Assembly: GCA_903895515.1 (NCBI GenBank)
Contig: CAITUB010000154.1
Location: 1 to 6,441 of the forward strand
Source: an uncultured Acidimicrobium sp.
Lineage (GTDB): Bacteria > Actinomycetota > Acidimicrobiia > Acidimicrobiales > Ilumatobacteraceae
Length of the DNA stretch: 6,441 nucleotides
Reading direction: 5' to 3'
Shown here: piece by piece, positions 1 to 5,762 of the stretch
Layout: each line of letters begins with the position of its first letter
How positions within the stretch are numbered: the first letter of the stretch is position 1
Translations under genes and position numbers: made by a program
The notes under the pieces: generated by a model
The model's input: only the letters and a program-made list of their open reading frames with translations
Database searches by the model: none
What the model was told of the DNA's origin: nothing

Positions 1-38
1 GTTGCTGCAGGTTGCACCACTTCGGTGTGGGCAGCAAT
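1..38. other. nested stem-loop with a UUCG tetraloop
   Basis: Bases 1-8 (gttgctgc) pair with 31-38 (gcagcaat) in an 8-bp stem that includes one G-U pair. Inside it, 15-20 and 25-29 form a second short stem with one bulged base, capped by C(TTCG)G at 20-25, which as + strand RNA is the very stable UUCG tetraloop. It may be the end of a structured transcript entering from the left, or part of a terminator region. If the frame-1 tail at 1-54 is real, the structure lies inside coding sequence and may be chance. Confidence 0.3.
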
Positions 39-54
39 TTCGAAGAGCAAATAG
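1..54 (+). CDS. possible C-terminal tail of a + strand gene cut by the window edge
   Basis: Reading from base 1, frame 1 gives 17 residues (VAAGCTTSVWAAISKSK) followed by a TAG stop at 52-54. The codons used (GCA, GTT, TCG) match those favoured by the clear genes of this window, and a stop here would make a normal tail-to-tail junction with the methyltransferase, whose stop lies at 69-71. The other two + frames also stay open past base 100, so an open frame this short is weak evidence. No family can be recognised from 17 residues. The gene may not exist. Confidence 0.22.
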   Translation, partial: VAAGCTTSVWAAISKSK

Positions 55-66
55 TTTCGCTCTTCG
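41..66. terminator. perfect 8-bp hairpin between converging genes, possible terminator
   Basis: cgaagagc at 41-48 and gctcttcg at 59-66 are exact reverse complements separated by a 10-base loop. The hairpin sits just past the methyltransferase stop on the - strand, and would lie at the end of any + strand gene coming from the left. On the + strand a run of five T follows at 73-77, six bases after the stem. On the - strand no T tract follows. This makes it a plausible bidirectional or intrinsic-like terminator, but not a textbook one. Confidence 0.4.
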
Positions 67-68
67 CG

Positions 69-656
69 TTACTTTTTCGTTCGCTCCAGCTCGTACAGCA
101 CTGCTTCGGAAGATTTAGCAACCCATAATCCCGCGCCTGCTTGTACGAAGTATTTCGATAAGCGATTGCGGTACCAGTCGCCGGTGCGCGAGTGAATATC
201 TAAGTCGGTTGCCACCTTGTCCACCACGTGGCGCAAGTCCGATTTGGTAGGCACTTCTAAGTACAGAACGTGTCGTGTTGCCTTCGCAAGATTGCGAATT
301 GCCGACTCTGCTTGTTTGTCACCAAGGTATTGCAGAACTCCGTGACACACCACGAGATCGAACTTGGTGTTCGGCGCCCAGGTTCCAATGTCATGTTGCT
401 CGTGGCCGTATTTTTCGCAAGCATGTTCACTGATGTCGGTTGACAGCCGTTTAACTTTTGGATAATTCTCGGCGTACCAATCGCGCCAGTAACCAAGGCC
501 AGCTCCAACGTCGAGCACAGAGCGCACAGGAACATCCCACCAAGCGCACATGTTGTGCACGGAATTGGCGAGCAGTGCCACCTTCTTGCGGCTGTGCACC
601 GGGGTGCTCGAATAGAACCGCTTGTAATACGACGCGTCAAATTGCTTCCGTGGCAT
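69..656 (-). CDS. small class I SAM-dependent methyltransferase
   Basis: This 195-residue protein transfers a methyl group from S-adenosylmethionine to an acceptor that cannot be deduced. The Rossmann-fold motifs are in order: motif I VLDVGAGLG at about residues 47-55, the acidic residue after strand 2 (D74, in STDIS), D89 in HDIGTW, and motif IV FDLVVCHGVLQYL at about 99-111. The C-terminal third has no substrate-binding signature that I recognise. I chose the ATG at 656 (MPRKQFDASYYKRFY) because this is where family-like sequence begins. The same frame can start at an ATG at 722 or a GTG at 752, but those add low-complexity residues, and the longest version would run over the Shine-Dalgarno and first codons of the divergent gpx gene. 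No good Shine-Dalgarno precedes 656. It is transcribed alone, divergently from gpx. Methyltransferase class is secure; the substrate is unknown. Confidence 0.85.
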   Translation of the reverse strand: MPRKQFDASYYKRFYSSTPVHSRKKVALLANSVHNMCAWWDVPVRSVLDVGAGLGYWRDWYAENYPKVKRLSTDISEHACEKYGHEQHDIGTWAPNTKFDLVVCHGVLQYLGDKQAESAIRNLAKATRHVLYLEVPTKSDLRHVVDKVATDLDIHSRTGDWYRNRLSKYFVQAGAGLWVAKSSEAVLYELERTKK

Positions 657-734
657 CCATCTTGTGTAGCAGGTATGGGCTTGGGCGTTACGATCAGTGC
701 GAGCGCATTCCTGCGCACCCATTGGAGGAAACCC
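657..734. promoter_or_regulatory. divergent intergenic region between methyltransferase and gpx
   Basis: This 78-bp spacer must hold the promoters of both the - strand methyltransferase and the + strand gpx-aguB-aguA operon. A TACGAT hexamer at 689-694 fits the TAnnnT form of a -10 box for gpx, but no good -35 element lies 16-18 bases upstream. An imperfect inverted repeat, GTGCG at 697-701 and CGCAC at 714-718, with TGCGCA inside its right half, lies between that hexamer and the gpx ribosome binding site and could be an operator. The location is certain; the individual elements are guesses. Confidence 0.4.
724..729 (+). promoter_or_regulatory. ribosome binding site of gpx
   Basis: GGAGGA is the strongest Shine-Dalgarno sequence in the window and lies five bases before the ATG at 735. 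It fixes the gpx start there rather than at the upstream in-frame ATG at 555 or the ATG two codons later at 741. Confidence 0.8.
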
Positions 735-1220
735 ATGTCGATGTACGCACACAAGATCAATCCACTCACCGGTTCGGGCGATGTGCTTGGGGCCCAGCAG
801 GGCAAAGTTACGTTGTTGATAAACGTGGCCTCAAAGTGTGGCCTCACACCGCAATACACCGCAATGCAACAGCTGCAAACCGATCTTGCAGCAAAGGGCT
901 TCTCCGTTATTGGAGTGCCGTGCAATCAATTCATGGGACAAGAGCCAGGTTCTGCTGACGAAATTGTTGAGTTCTGCTCAACCACCTACGGCGTGTCATT
1001 CCCGATGACCGAAAAGATTGAAGTGAATGGTGAAGCACGCCACGGACTCTTTGCAGCACTTGCTGAAGTTGCAGACGGCGAAGGGTACACAGGAGACATT
1101 CGCTGGAACTTTGAGAAGTTTGTGTTGGATCGTGAAGGAAATGTCGTCGCACGCTTCCACCCACAAGTAGCACCCGATGCACCTGAAGTTCTTGCAGCAA
1201 TTAATTCGGCACTTGGCTGA
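735..1220 (+). CDS. gpx: glutathione peroxidase family thiol peroxidase (cysteine type)
   Basis: This 161-residue protein reduces hydrogen peroxide or organic hydroperoxides to water or alcohols in the cytoplasm. The family signature NVASKCGLTPQY is at residues 30-41 with the peroxidatic Cys35, a plain cysteine codon and not selenocysteine. The rest of the catalytic tetrad is visible as Gln69 (in FMGQEPGS) and Trp124-Asn125 (in IRWNFEKF). Cys81 in FCSTTYGVSFPM sits where thioredoxin-dependent relatives such as yeast Gpx3 carry the resolving cysteine, so thioredoxin is a likelier reductant than glutathione; actinobacteria generally lack glutathione. The length is normal for bacterial members and there is no signal peptide. 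It is the first gene of a + strand operon, with aguB 20 bases downstream. The family is secure; the electron donor is inferred from Cys81. Confidence 0.95.
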   Translation: MSMYAHKINPLTGSGDVLGAQQGKVTLLINVASKCGLTPQYTAMQQLQTDLAAKGFSVIGVPCNQFMGQEPGSADEIVEFCSTTYGVSFPMTEKIEVNGEARHGLFAALAEVADGEGYTGDIRWNFEKFVLDREGNVVARFHPQVAPDAPEVLAAINSALG

Positions 1221-1240
1221 GCGAAACATTAGGTAACTCC

Positions 1241-2143
1241 ATGGCAACACGATCGGTCACCGTCGCTGCAATTCAAATGTCAATGGCAACCGATGTTGTC
1301 ACCAATGTTGCAACTGCAGAACGTTTGGTGCGTGCTGCGGCTAATTCTGGCGCACAAGTTGTTTTGATCCCCGAGTTATTTGAGGGTCATTACTTTTGCA
1401 AAGATCAACTCGTCAGCGAACTGTCACGTGCATTGCCAATTGAGGGCCACCCGACCATTGAGCATTTTCAGAAAGTTGCACAAGAACTTGGCGTCGTATT
1501 ACCAATCAGTGTGTATGAGCGTGCAAACAATGCGCTGTTCAACACTGTTGCAATGGTGGACGCCGATGGATCGATGCTCGGCATTTATCGCAAGAGCCAC
1601 ATTCCCGACGGACCTGGTTACACCGAGAAGTATTACTTCAGTCCTGGTGACACCGGATTCCGTGTGTGGAACACGCGCTTCGGAAACATTGGTGTCGGTA
1701 TTTGCTGGGACCAATGGTTTCCAGAAGGAGCACGAGCAATGGCGTTGTTGGGCGCCGAGATGTTGTTGTATCCAACGGCAATTGGCAGCGAGCCACCTAA
1801 CCCCAAGTGGGATTCATCGATGCATTGGCAGCGAGTGATGCAAGGTCATGCAGGCGCAAACCTGATGCCGGTTATTGCAGCGAACCGAACTGGTCGTGAG
1901 GTTGGCGTGAACAACGAAATCACATTTTATGGCTCGTCGTTCATCGCTGACGCAACTGGTGCAAAAGTTGCCGAAGCAAACCGCGAAGAAGAAATAGTGC
2001 TCACTGCAACATTCGACCTAGATGAAATTCAAGCCATGCGTTCGAGCTGGGGACTGTTCCGCGATCGTCGCCCAGAGTTGTATGTTCCTTTGCTCACGTT
2101 GGATGGCGGAGTTGAAGACAGCCTTGGAGACGATTTTTCGTGA
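1241..2143 (+). CDS. aguB: N-carbamoylputrescine amidase
   Basis: This 300-residue nitrilase-superfamily enzyme hydrolyses N-carbamoylputrescine to putrescine, CO2 and ammonia, the last step of the agmatine route to putrescine. The Glu-Lys-Cys triad is complete: Glu45 in IPELFEGHYFC, Lys118 in YRKSHIPDGPGY, and the nucleophile Cys155 in GICWDQWFPE. The stretches around the lysine and cysteine, together with YPTAIGSEP and the HWQRVMQGHAGANL segment, are typical of AguB rather than of other amidases. Length matches the family. The ATG at 1241 has only a weak Shine-Dalgarno (AGG at 1231-1233), so translation may rely partly on reinitiation after gpx. The stop codon overlaps the GTG start of aguA by four bases. 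The partner enzyme next door makes the assignment very strong. Confidence 0.95.
   Translation: MATRSVTVAAIQMSMATDVVTNVATAERLVRAAANSGAQVVLIPELFEGHYFCKDQLVSELSRALPIEGHPTIEHFQKVAQELGVVLPISVYERANNALFNTVAMVDADGSMLGIYRKSHIPDGPGYTEKYYFSPGDTGFRVWNTRFGNIGVGICWDQWFPEGARAMALLGAEMLLYPTAIGSEPPNPKWDSSMHWQRVMQGHAGANLMPVIAANRTGREVGVNNEITFYGSSFIADATGAKVAEANREEEIVLTATFDLDEIQAMRSSWGLFRDRRPELYVPLLTLDGGVEDSLGDDFS
2126..2130 (+). promoter_or_regulatory. ribosome binding site of aguA, supporting a GTG start
   Basis: GGAGA lies inside the last codons of aguB, nine bases before the GTG at 2140. The next candidate start, the ATG at 2146, would be fifteen bases away, which is too far, so the spacing favours GTG. Confidence 0.55.
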
Positions 2144-3114
2144 AAATGCCTGGCGAATTCGCTGCTCATGAGCGAACCGTCATTTGTTGGCCATCCCGAC
2201 ACGATCTCTATGGCAATCACATTGGTGATGCACGATTAGCCCATGCGGCATTGGCAAAAACCATTTCTGGCTTCGAGCCAGTAACCATGATTGCCAATGC
2301 GCAAGACGCAGAGCGTGCGCGATTGCTGTGTGGCGATGCCGTTGAAGTGGTTGAACTTCCGCTCGACGATTCGTGGTTTCGCGACACCGGCCCTATCTAT
2401 GTGTTCGATGGCGACAAGCGCATCGCAGGAAACTGGGTGTTTAACGGTTGGGGTAACAAGTTTGTTCCATTCGACAAAGATGCAGCGCTTGCACATTCTT
2501 TTGCTGAGCTCATGGGTCACGAAGTACGCAACATTGACATGGTGTTTGAAGGCGGCTCTATCACTGTGGATGGAACCGGATTGCTGGCAACAACTGAGCA
2601 GTGTTTATTGAATCCGAACCGCAATCCGAACTTGTCGCGCGAGCAAATTGCCGCCACCATGAAGCACGAACTTGGTGCAACTGAAGTGATGTGGTTTCCA
2701 CATGGTTTGTCGCTCGATGAAGACACCGACGGCCATGTTGACAATGTCGCTTGTTTTACCGCACCACGCACGCTGGTGATGCAAGGTTGTGATGACAAGT
2801 CGGTAAGCGACTTCGAACGTCTCGCGCAAAACCGTCACGTTGCTGAAACATTTGATGTAACCATTCACGAAGTGCCTGTGCTTCCGCGTATCGATGTGCA
2901 CGGCGTGACAGTGCAGGTTCCATACCTGAACTTCTATTTAGTAAACGGCGCAGTGATCGTTCCTGTGTGTGGTCACGCAGCAGACGACGACATGTTGGCG
3001 CTTATTGCAGAGTTTGTTCCCGACAGGCAAGTAGTTGGCTTAGATATTGGAGCCATCCTTGCGTTTGGTGGCGGTGGCATTCACTGCATCACGCAGCAAA
3101 TTCCCGCACTCTAA
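2140..3114 (+). CDS. aguA: agmatine deiminase
   Basis: This 324-residue guanidino-modifying enzyme hydrolyses agmatine to N-carbamoylputrescine and ammonia, supplying the substrate of AguB. It belongs to the peptidylarginine-deiminase-like (pentein) fold. Visible landmarks are DDSWFRDTGP at residues 76-85, the EGG motif at 137-139, TTEQCLLNPNRNP at 151-163, DTDGHVDN at 195-202 with His199, and the nucleophile Cys316 in GGGGIHCITQQIP near the C-terminus. It is shorter than the roughly 340-380 residues of plant and many proteobacterial enzymes but has every catalytic motif, so it looks complete. The GTG at 2140 overlaps the aguB stop (GTGA) and has a ribosome binding site at the right distance; an ATG at 2146 would remove only two residues. 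It is the last gene of the operon. No arginine decarboxylase is present in the window, so the origin of agmatine is not shown. Confidence 0.96.
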   Translation: MKMPGEFAAHERTVICWPSRHDLYGNHIGDARLAHAALAKTISGFEPVTMIANAQDAERARLLCGDAVEVVELPLDDSWFRDTGPIYVFDGDKRIAGNWVFNGWGNKFVPFDKDAALAHSFAELMGHEVRNIDMVFEGGSITVDGTGLLATTEQCLLNPNRNPNLSREQIAATMKHELGATEVMWFPHGLSLDEDTDGHVDNVACFTAPRTLVMQGCDDKSVSDFERLAQNRHVAETFDVTIHEVPVLPRIDVHGVTVQVPYLNFYLVNGAVIVPVCGHAADDDMLALIAEFVPDRQVVGLDIGAILAFGGGGIHCITQQIPAL

Positions 3115-3121
3115 TTACGCG

Positions 3122-4672
3122 TCAAACAGGTGCGTCCATGTTGCGCAATGGAGACACTTGTTTTGGCAAGTTGTCCCACATGTCTGCAAGCAAACTTTCA
3201 CGCATTGCTTTTGCCTTCGGATCACTCCAGAGGTTCACATGTTGCAATGGGTCATGAGTGAGGTCGTACAGTTCGCCGTCGCCAGCCTCGTTCATGGTGC
3301 CTGGTAATGCGGCGGTGCATACCCAGTTGTCACGACAGATAGTGCGCAGGTGCACAATCTTTCCGAACAGCACGCTGTCCCACTCTGTAAGCACACGCTC
3401 GTGTCCAAGTGTTGCTGCGTCGTTATCGGTATGTGGCAATCGCGGAGCCTCTACATAGCTCGGTTGCTCGAGTCCGGCAATGTGCGCAAACGTTGCAGCG
3501 AGTGAAACAAGCCCAACTGGTGCACTTACTCGCGCTGGTTCAATGTTGGAGCTTGGGGCAGGTCGCCAAATAAGCGGTAAGCGCATAAGCGAATCCACGT
3601 GGTACGGACCTTTGAACAGGAAGCCAAAATCGCCTTGAAATTCACCATGATCGGTGGTGTACAGCACGTCGAGATCGTTGCCCCAGCCGCGAGTTTCGAT
3701 GGCTTTCATGACTGAACCAATGGCTTCGTCAATGAGTTCGTTTTCTACGTGCGTGTAAGCATTGACTTCACGCACTTGATCGGCGGTCAGCGTTGCAGGC
3801 ACCCATTTTGCAGGTGCTTCATAGTTCGACACAAACGTTCCGTCATACCACCCGCGCCAGTGTCGCAGTTTGGAATCGATAACTTTCTCGCGTTTCGCCG
3901 CATTGGCAATGTAACCCTCTGGCAAGTCGAGGTCTTTCCAATTCACGCGATGCATTTCTGATGCAGGTGGATCCCACGGGTGATGTGGGTCTGGAAAACT
4001 CATCCAGCAGAACCAATCGCGATCATCGGGAAGTGATTGCAACCATGTAATCGTTCGCTGAGCAACCCATTCGGTGTGATACCACTCTCGTGGAATTGGA
4101 TTGACTTTTATCTGCGGCGCATTCGTATCGCCGCCACCTTCAGCATTCACTTGCAGTTCGCGATCGAGCACGTTGTAATAGCCGCCAACTGCTTCTGGAT
4201 GATTTTCGCGAACCCATTGCGAATAGTGCAACTGACCGGCTGCGCCATGTGTCGCAAGTTCCATGTGGTCGAAACCACGGTGCGGGTCTTTTGGATTGTC
4301 GGTAGTGATTTTTTGGGAGCCCATACGGTTTTCGGTAAATCGCAAGAATGGGTCGAGCAGTGGTTCGAAGTGTGCTTTGCCTATGAGCGCAGTTGCGTAT
4401 CCAGCACCACGTAAGTCGGCTGCAATGCTCGGCGCATCTTCGGGAAGCGGCACACCGTTCATCCACACGCCGTGAGTGCTGACATGTTGACCGGTCAGCA
4501 TGGTGCTGCGTGAAGGCATGCACACCACGTTTTGCGGGTGCGCACGATCAAAGGTGATTCCCGCGCGGCTGAGCGCATCAAGCACTGGTGTGCGGGCAAT
4601 GGTTCCACCGTTGCAACCGAGTGCGTCGTAACGCTGTTGGTCGGTGGTGATGAACAAAATTTTGCGACCCAT
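3122..4672 (-). CDS. formylglycine-dependent sulfatase (arylsulfatase/phosphonate monoester hydrolase-like)
   Basis: This 516-residue alkaline-phosphatase-superfamily hydrolase should cleave a sulfate ester, or in some relatives a phosphonate or phosphate ester. The sulfatase signature CMPSRSTMLTGQH starts at Cys51, the residue converted to formylglycine (C-x-P-S-R). Other active-site residues are Asp11 (in TTDQQR), Lys99 and His101 (GKAHF), the histidines of DPHHPWDP at 228-235, Asp341-His342 (TTDHGEF) and Lys354 (FKGPYH). The DHGE form, with histidine after the metal-binding aspartate, resembles choline sulfatases and phosphonate monoester hydrolases more than animal arylsulfatases. There is no signal peptide, so it probably acts in the cytoplasm. 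A formylglycine-generating enzyme is needed and none is seen nearby. The ATG shares one base with the TAA of the SRPBCC gene (TAATG), implying coupled translation. The substrate is unknown. Confidence 0.93.
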   Translation of the reverse strand: MGRKILFITTDQQRYDALGCNGGTIARTPVLDALSRAGITFDRAHPQNVVCMPSRSTMLTGQHVSTHGVWMNGVPLPEDAPSIAADLRGAGYATALIGKAHFEPLLDPFLRFTENRMGSQKITTDNPKDPHRGFDHMELATHGAAGQLHYSQWVRENHPEAVGGYYNVLDRELQVNAEGGGDTNAPQIKVNPIPREWYHTEWVAQRTITWLQSLPDDRDWFCWMSFPDPHHPWDPPASEMHRVNWKDLDLPEGYIANAAKREKVIDSKLRHWRGWYDGTFVSNYEAPAKWVPATLTADQVREVNAYTHVENELIDEAIGSVMKAIETRGWGNDLDVLYTTDHGEFQGDFGFLFKGPYHVDSLMRLPLIWRPAPSSNIEPARVSAPVGLVSLAATFAHIAGLEQPSYVEAPRLPHTDNDAATLGHERVLTEWDSVLFGKIVHLRTICRDNWVCTAALPGTMNEAGDGELYDLTHDPLQHVNLWSDPKAKAMRESLLADMWDNLPKQVSPLRNMDAPV

Positions 4673-5061
4673 TACTTACCGTCAAACATTTCTTTAACTT
4701 TGGCAATGCCAATGGACGCTGCTCCAGCGATTGGAAGCGCAAGTACTTCAGGTTCCATATCGGTGGAGTACATGAGCATGCAGCGGTTAGGTCCATCGGC
4801 AATGACATCAACCGTTCCCAAATGGAAGGTGATGAATGGGTTGTTCACGATTTTGTATTGGAAACGACGCAAGTCGTGATCAAGGGTGATGATGTCCTCT
4901 TCGAAGGTGATGCCACCGGCCAGGGTGATCCAGCGCTTGTTGCCCTCAACGCGCGTGCTGGTGATGGGAAACCATTCATGCAATTTCTCGGGTTGGCCAA
5001 CGAATGCCCACACTTTGTCGGCGCTGCAGTTAATGAAGTCGCTGCGACGGATGGAACCCAT
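4672..5061 (-). CDS. SRPBCC (START/polyketide-cyclase-like) family protein
   Basis: This 129-residue single-domain protein looks like the helix-grip fold of the SRPBCC superfamily, which binds hydrophobic or aromatic ligands in a deep cavity and includes polyketide cyclases and lipid-transfer proteins. The best evidence is the N-terminal segment ADKVWAFVGQPEKLHEWFP (residues 14-32), the usual pattern of a strand, a helix starting at the 'vW' pair and a W-x-P-like turn, followed by alternating strands and a C-terminal helix (about 109-127). There is no signal peptide or membrane segment. It lies 38 bases after ung and its stop codon overlaps the sulfatase start by one base. No Shine-Dalgarno sequence precedes its ATG, so initiation is unusual or leaderless. 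Function is unknown; a ligand-binding or auxiliary role for the sulfatase is inference from the overlap alone. Confidence 0.8.
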   Translation of the reverse strand: MGSIRRSDFINCSADKVWAFVGQPEKLHEWFPITSTRVEGNKRWITLAGGITFEEDIITLDHDLRRFQYKIVNNPFITFHLGTVDVIADGPNRCMLMYSTDMEPEVLALPIAGAASIGIAKVKEMFDGK

Positions 5062-5099
5062 GGGTCAAAACTAACGGTCAGCCTTGACGAAAATGGAAC

Positions 5100-5762
5100 T
5101 CAGGCGATCGCCCAGTTGATCTCGGGTTGATGGTGATCTGAAAGAGCACGATTGGCTTGTGAAAATGGGCGAGAACCAAAGAATCCGCGATGGGCGGATA
5201 GAGGCGAGGGATGTACCGAAGTGATCACGGTGTGTTGCTGATTGACGAGTGATGCGTTCTTTCCCGCATGAGCGCCCCACAACACAAACACGATGTGCTG
5301 TTCTTGTGATCCGAGATACGAAATGATCGCATCGGTAAAGGTTTCCCATCCGTGTCCTGCATGTGACGCAGCTTCACCTTCACGAACGGTGAGCGTGGTG
5401 TTCAGCAGCAGAACGCCCTGCATTGCCCATGATTCGAGATTTCCATTCGTTGGAAGAGGAAAATCAAGATCTGTGTGCATCTCGGTATAGATGTTGCGCA
5501 ACGATGGCGGAATGCGCGTTCCATGTTGCACGGAGAAACTCAATCCGTGTGCCTGCCCGGCTCCGTGATACGGGTCTTGACCAACGATCACTACGCGAAC
5601 ATTGTGTGGTGCAGTGAATTGCAATGCAGCAAACACGTTGTCTTCGGAGGGAAAAACATTAAATGAACCGCGTTCACGCGCAACGAATTCGGTGAGCTTG
5701 GTGAAATATGGCTGAGTGGTTTCGTTGCGCAATACCTCGCGCCACGATTCGGGAACGTTCAT
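5100..5762 (-). CDS. ung: uracil-DNA glycosylase, family 1
   Basis: This 220-residue enzyme removes uracil, arising from cytosine deamination or dUMP incorporation, from DNA to begin base-excision repair. The water-activating motif GQDPYHG is at 61-67 with catalytic Asp63. The uracil-recognising Asn121 lies in LLLNTTLTVREG, and HPSPLSAHRGFFGSRPFS at 184-201 carries His184 and the leucine that is inserted into the DNA helix. The length matches bacterial Ung (about 220-230 residues) and all family-1 motifs are intact. The ATG at 5762 overlaps the TGA of the preceding membrane protein gene by four bases (ATGA), so it is probably translated by coupling. No separate promoter is visible, which would make a housekeeping repair gene depend on an upstream promoter outside the window. 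Confidence 0.97.
   Translation of the reverse strand: MNVPESWREVLRNETTQPYFTKLTEFVARERGSFNVFPSEDNVFAALQFTAPHNVRVVIVGQDPYHGAGQAHGLSFSVQHGTRIPPSLRNIYTEMHTDLDFPLPTNGNLESWAMQGVLLLNTTLTVREGEAASHAGHGWETFTDAIISYLGSQEQHIVFVLWGAHAGKNASLVNQQHTVITSVHPSPLSAHRGFFGSRPFSQANRALSDHHQPEINWAIA

Noticed and set aside
555..734. N-terminal extension of gpx to an ATG at 555
   Set aside because: It would add 60 residues that are antisense to the methyltransferase and lack family similarity. A strong GGAGGA site places the start at 735.
837..839. Selenocysteine at the gpx active site
   Set aside because: The active-site codon is TGT (cysteine), not TGA, so no recoding is involved.
257..925. A 222-codon - strand open frame spanning the methyltransferase, the spacer and half of gpx
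   Set aside because: It runs through both a same-strand methyltransferase with clear motifs and the opposite-strand gpx. The translation has no recognisable family and is rich in Cys, Arg and Ser, as is usual for shadow frames.
458..958. A 166-codon + strand open frame antisense to the methyltransferase
   Set aside because: The product is rich in Arg, Cys and Thr, and it overlaps two genes with firm family motifs.
4822..5130. A 102-codon + strand open frame opposite the SRPBCC gene, with a protein-like composition
   Set aside because: It is antisense to a gene with a recognisable SRPBCC pattern and coupled overlap to its neighbour. The + frame matches no family I recognise and has no ribosome binding site.
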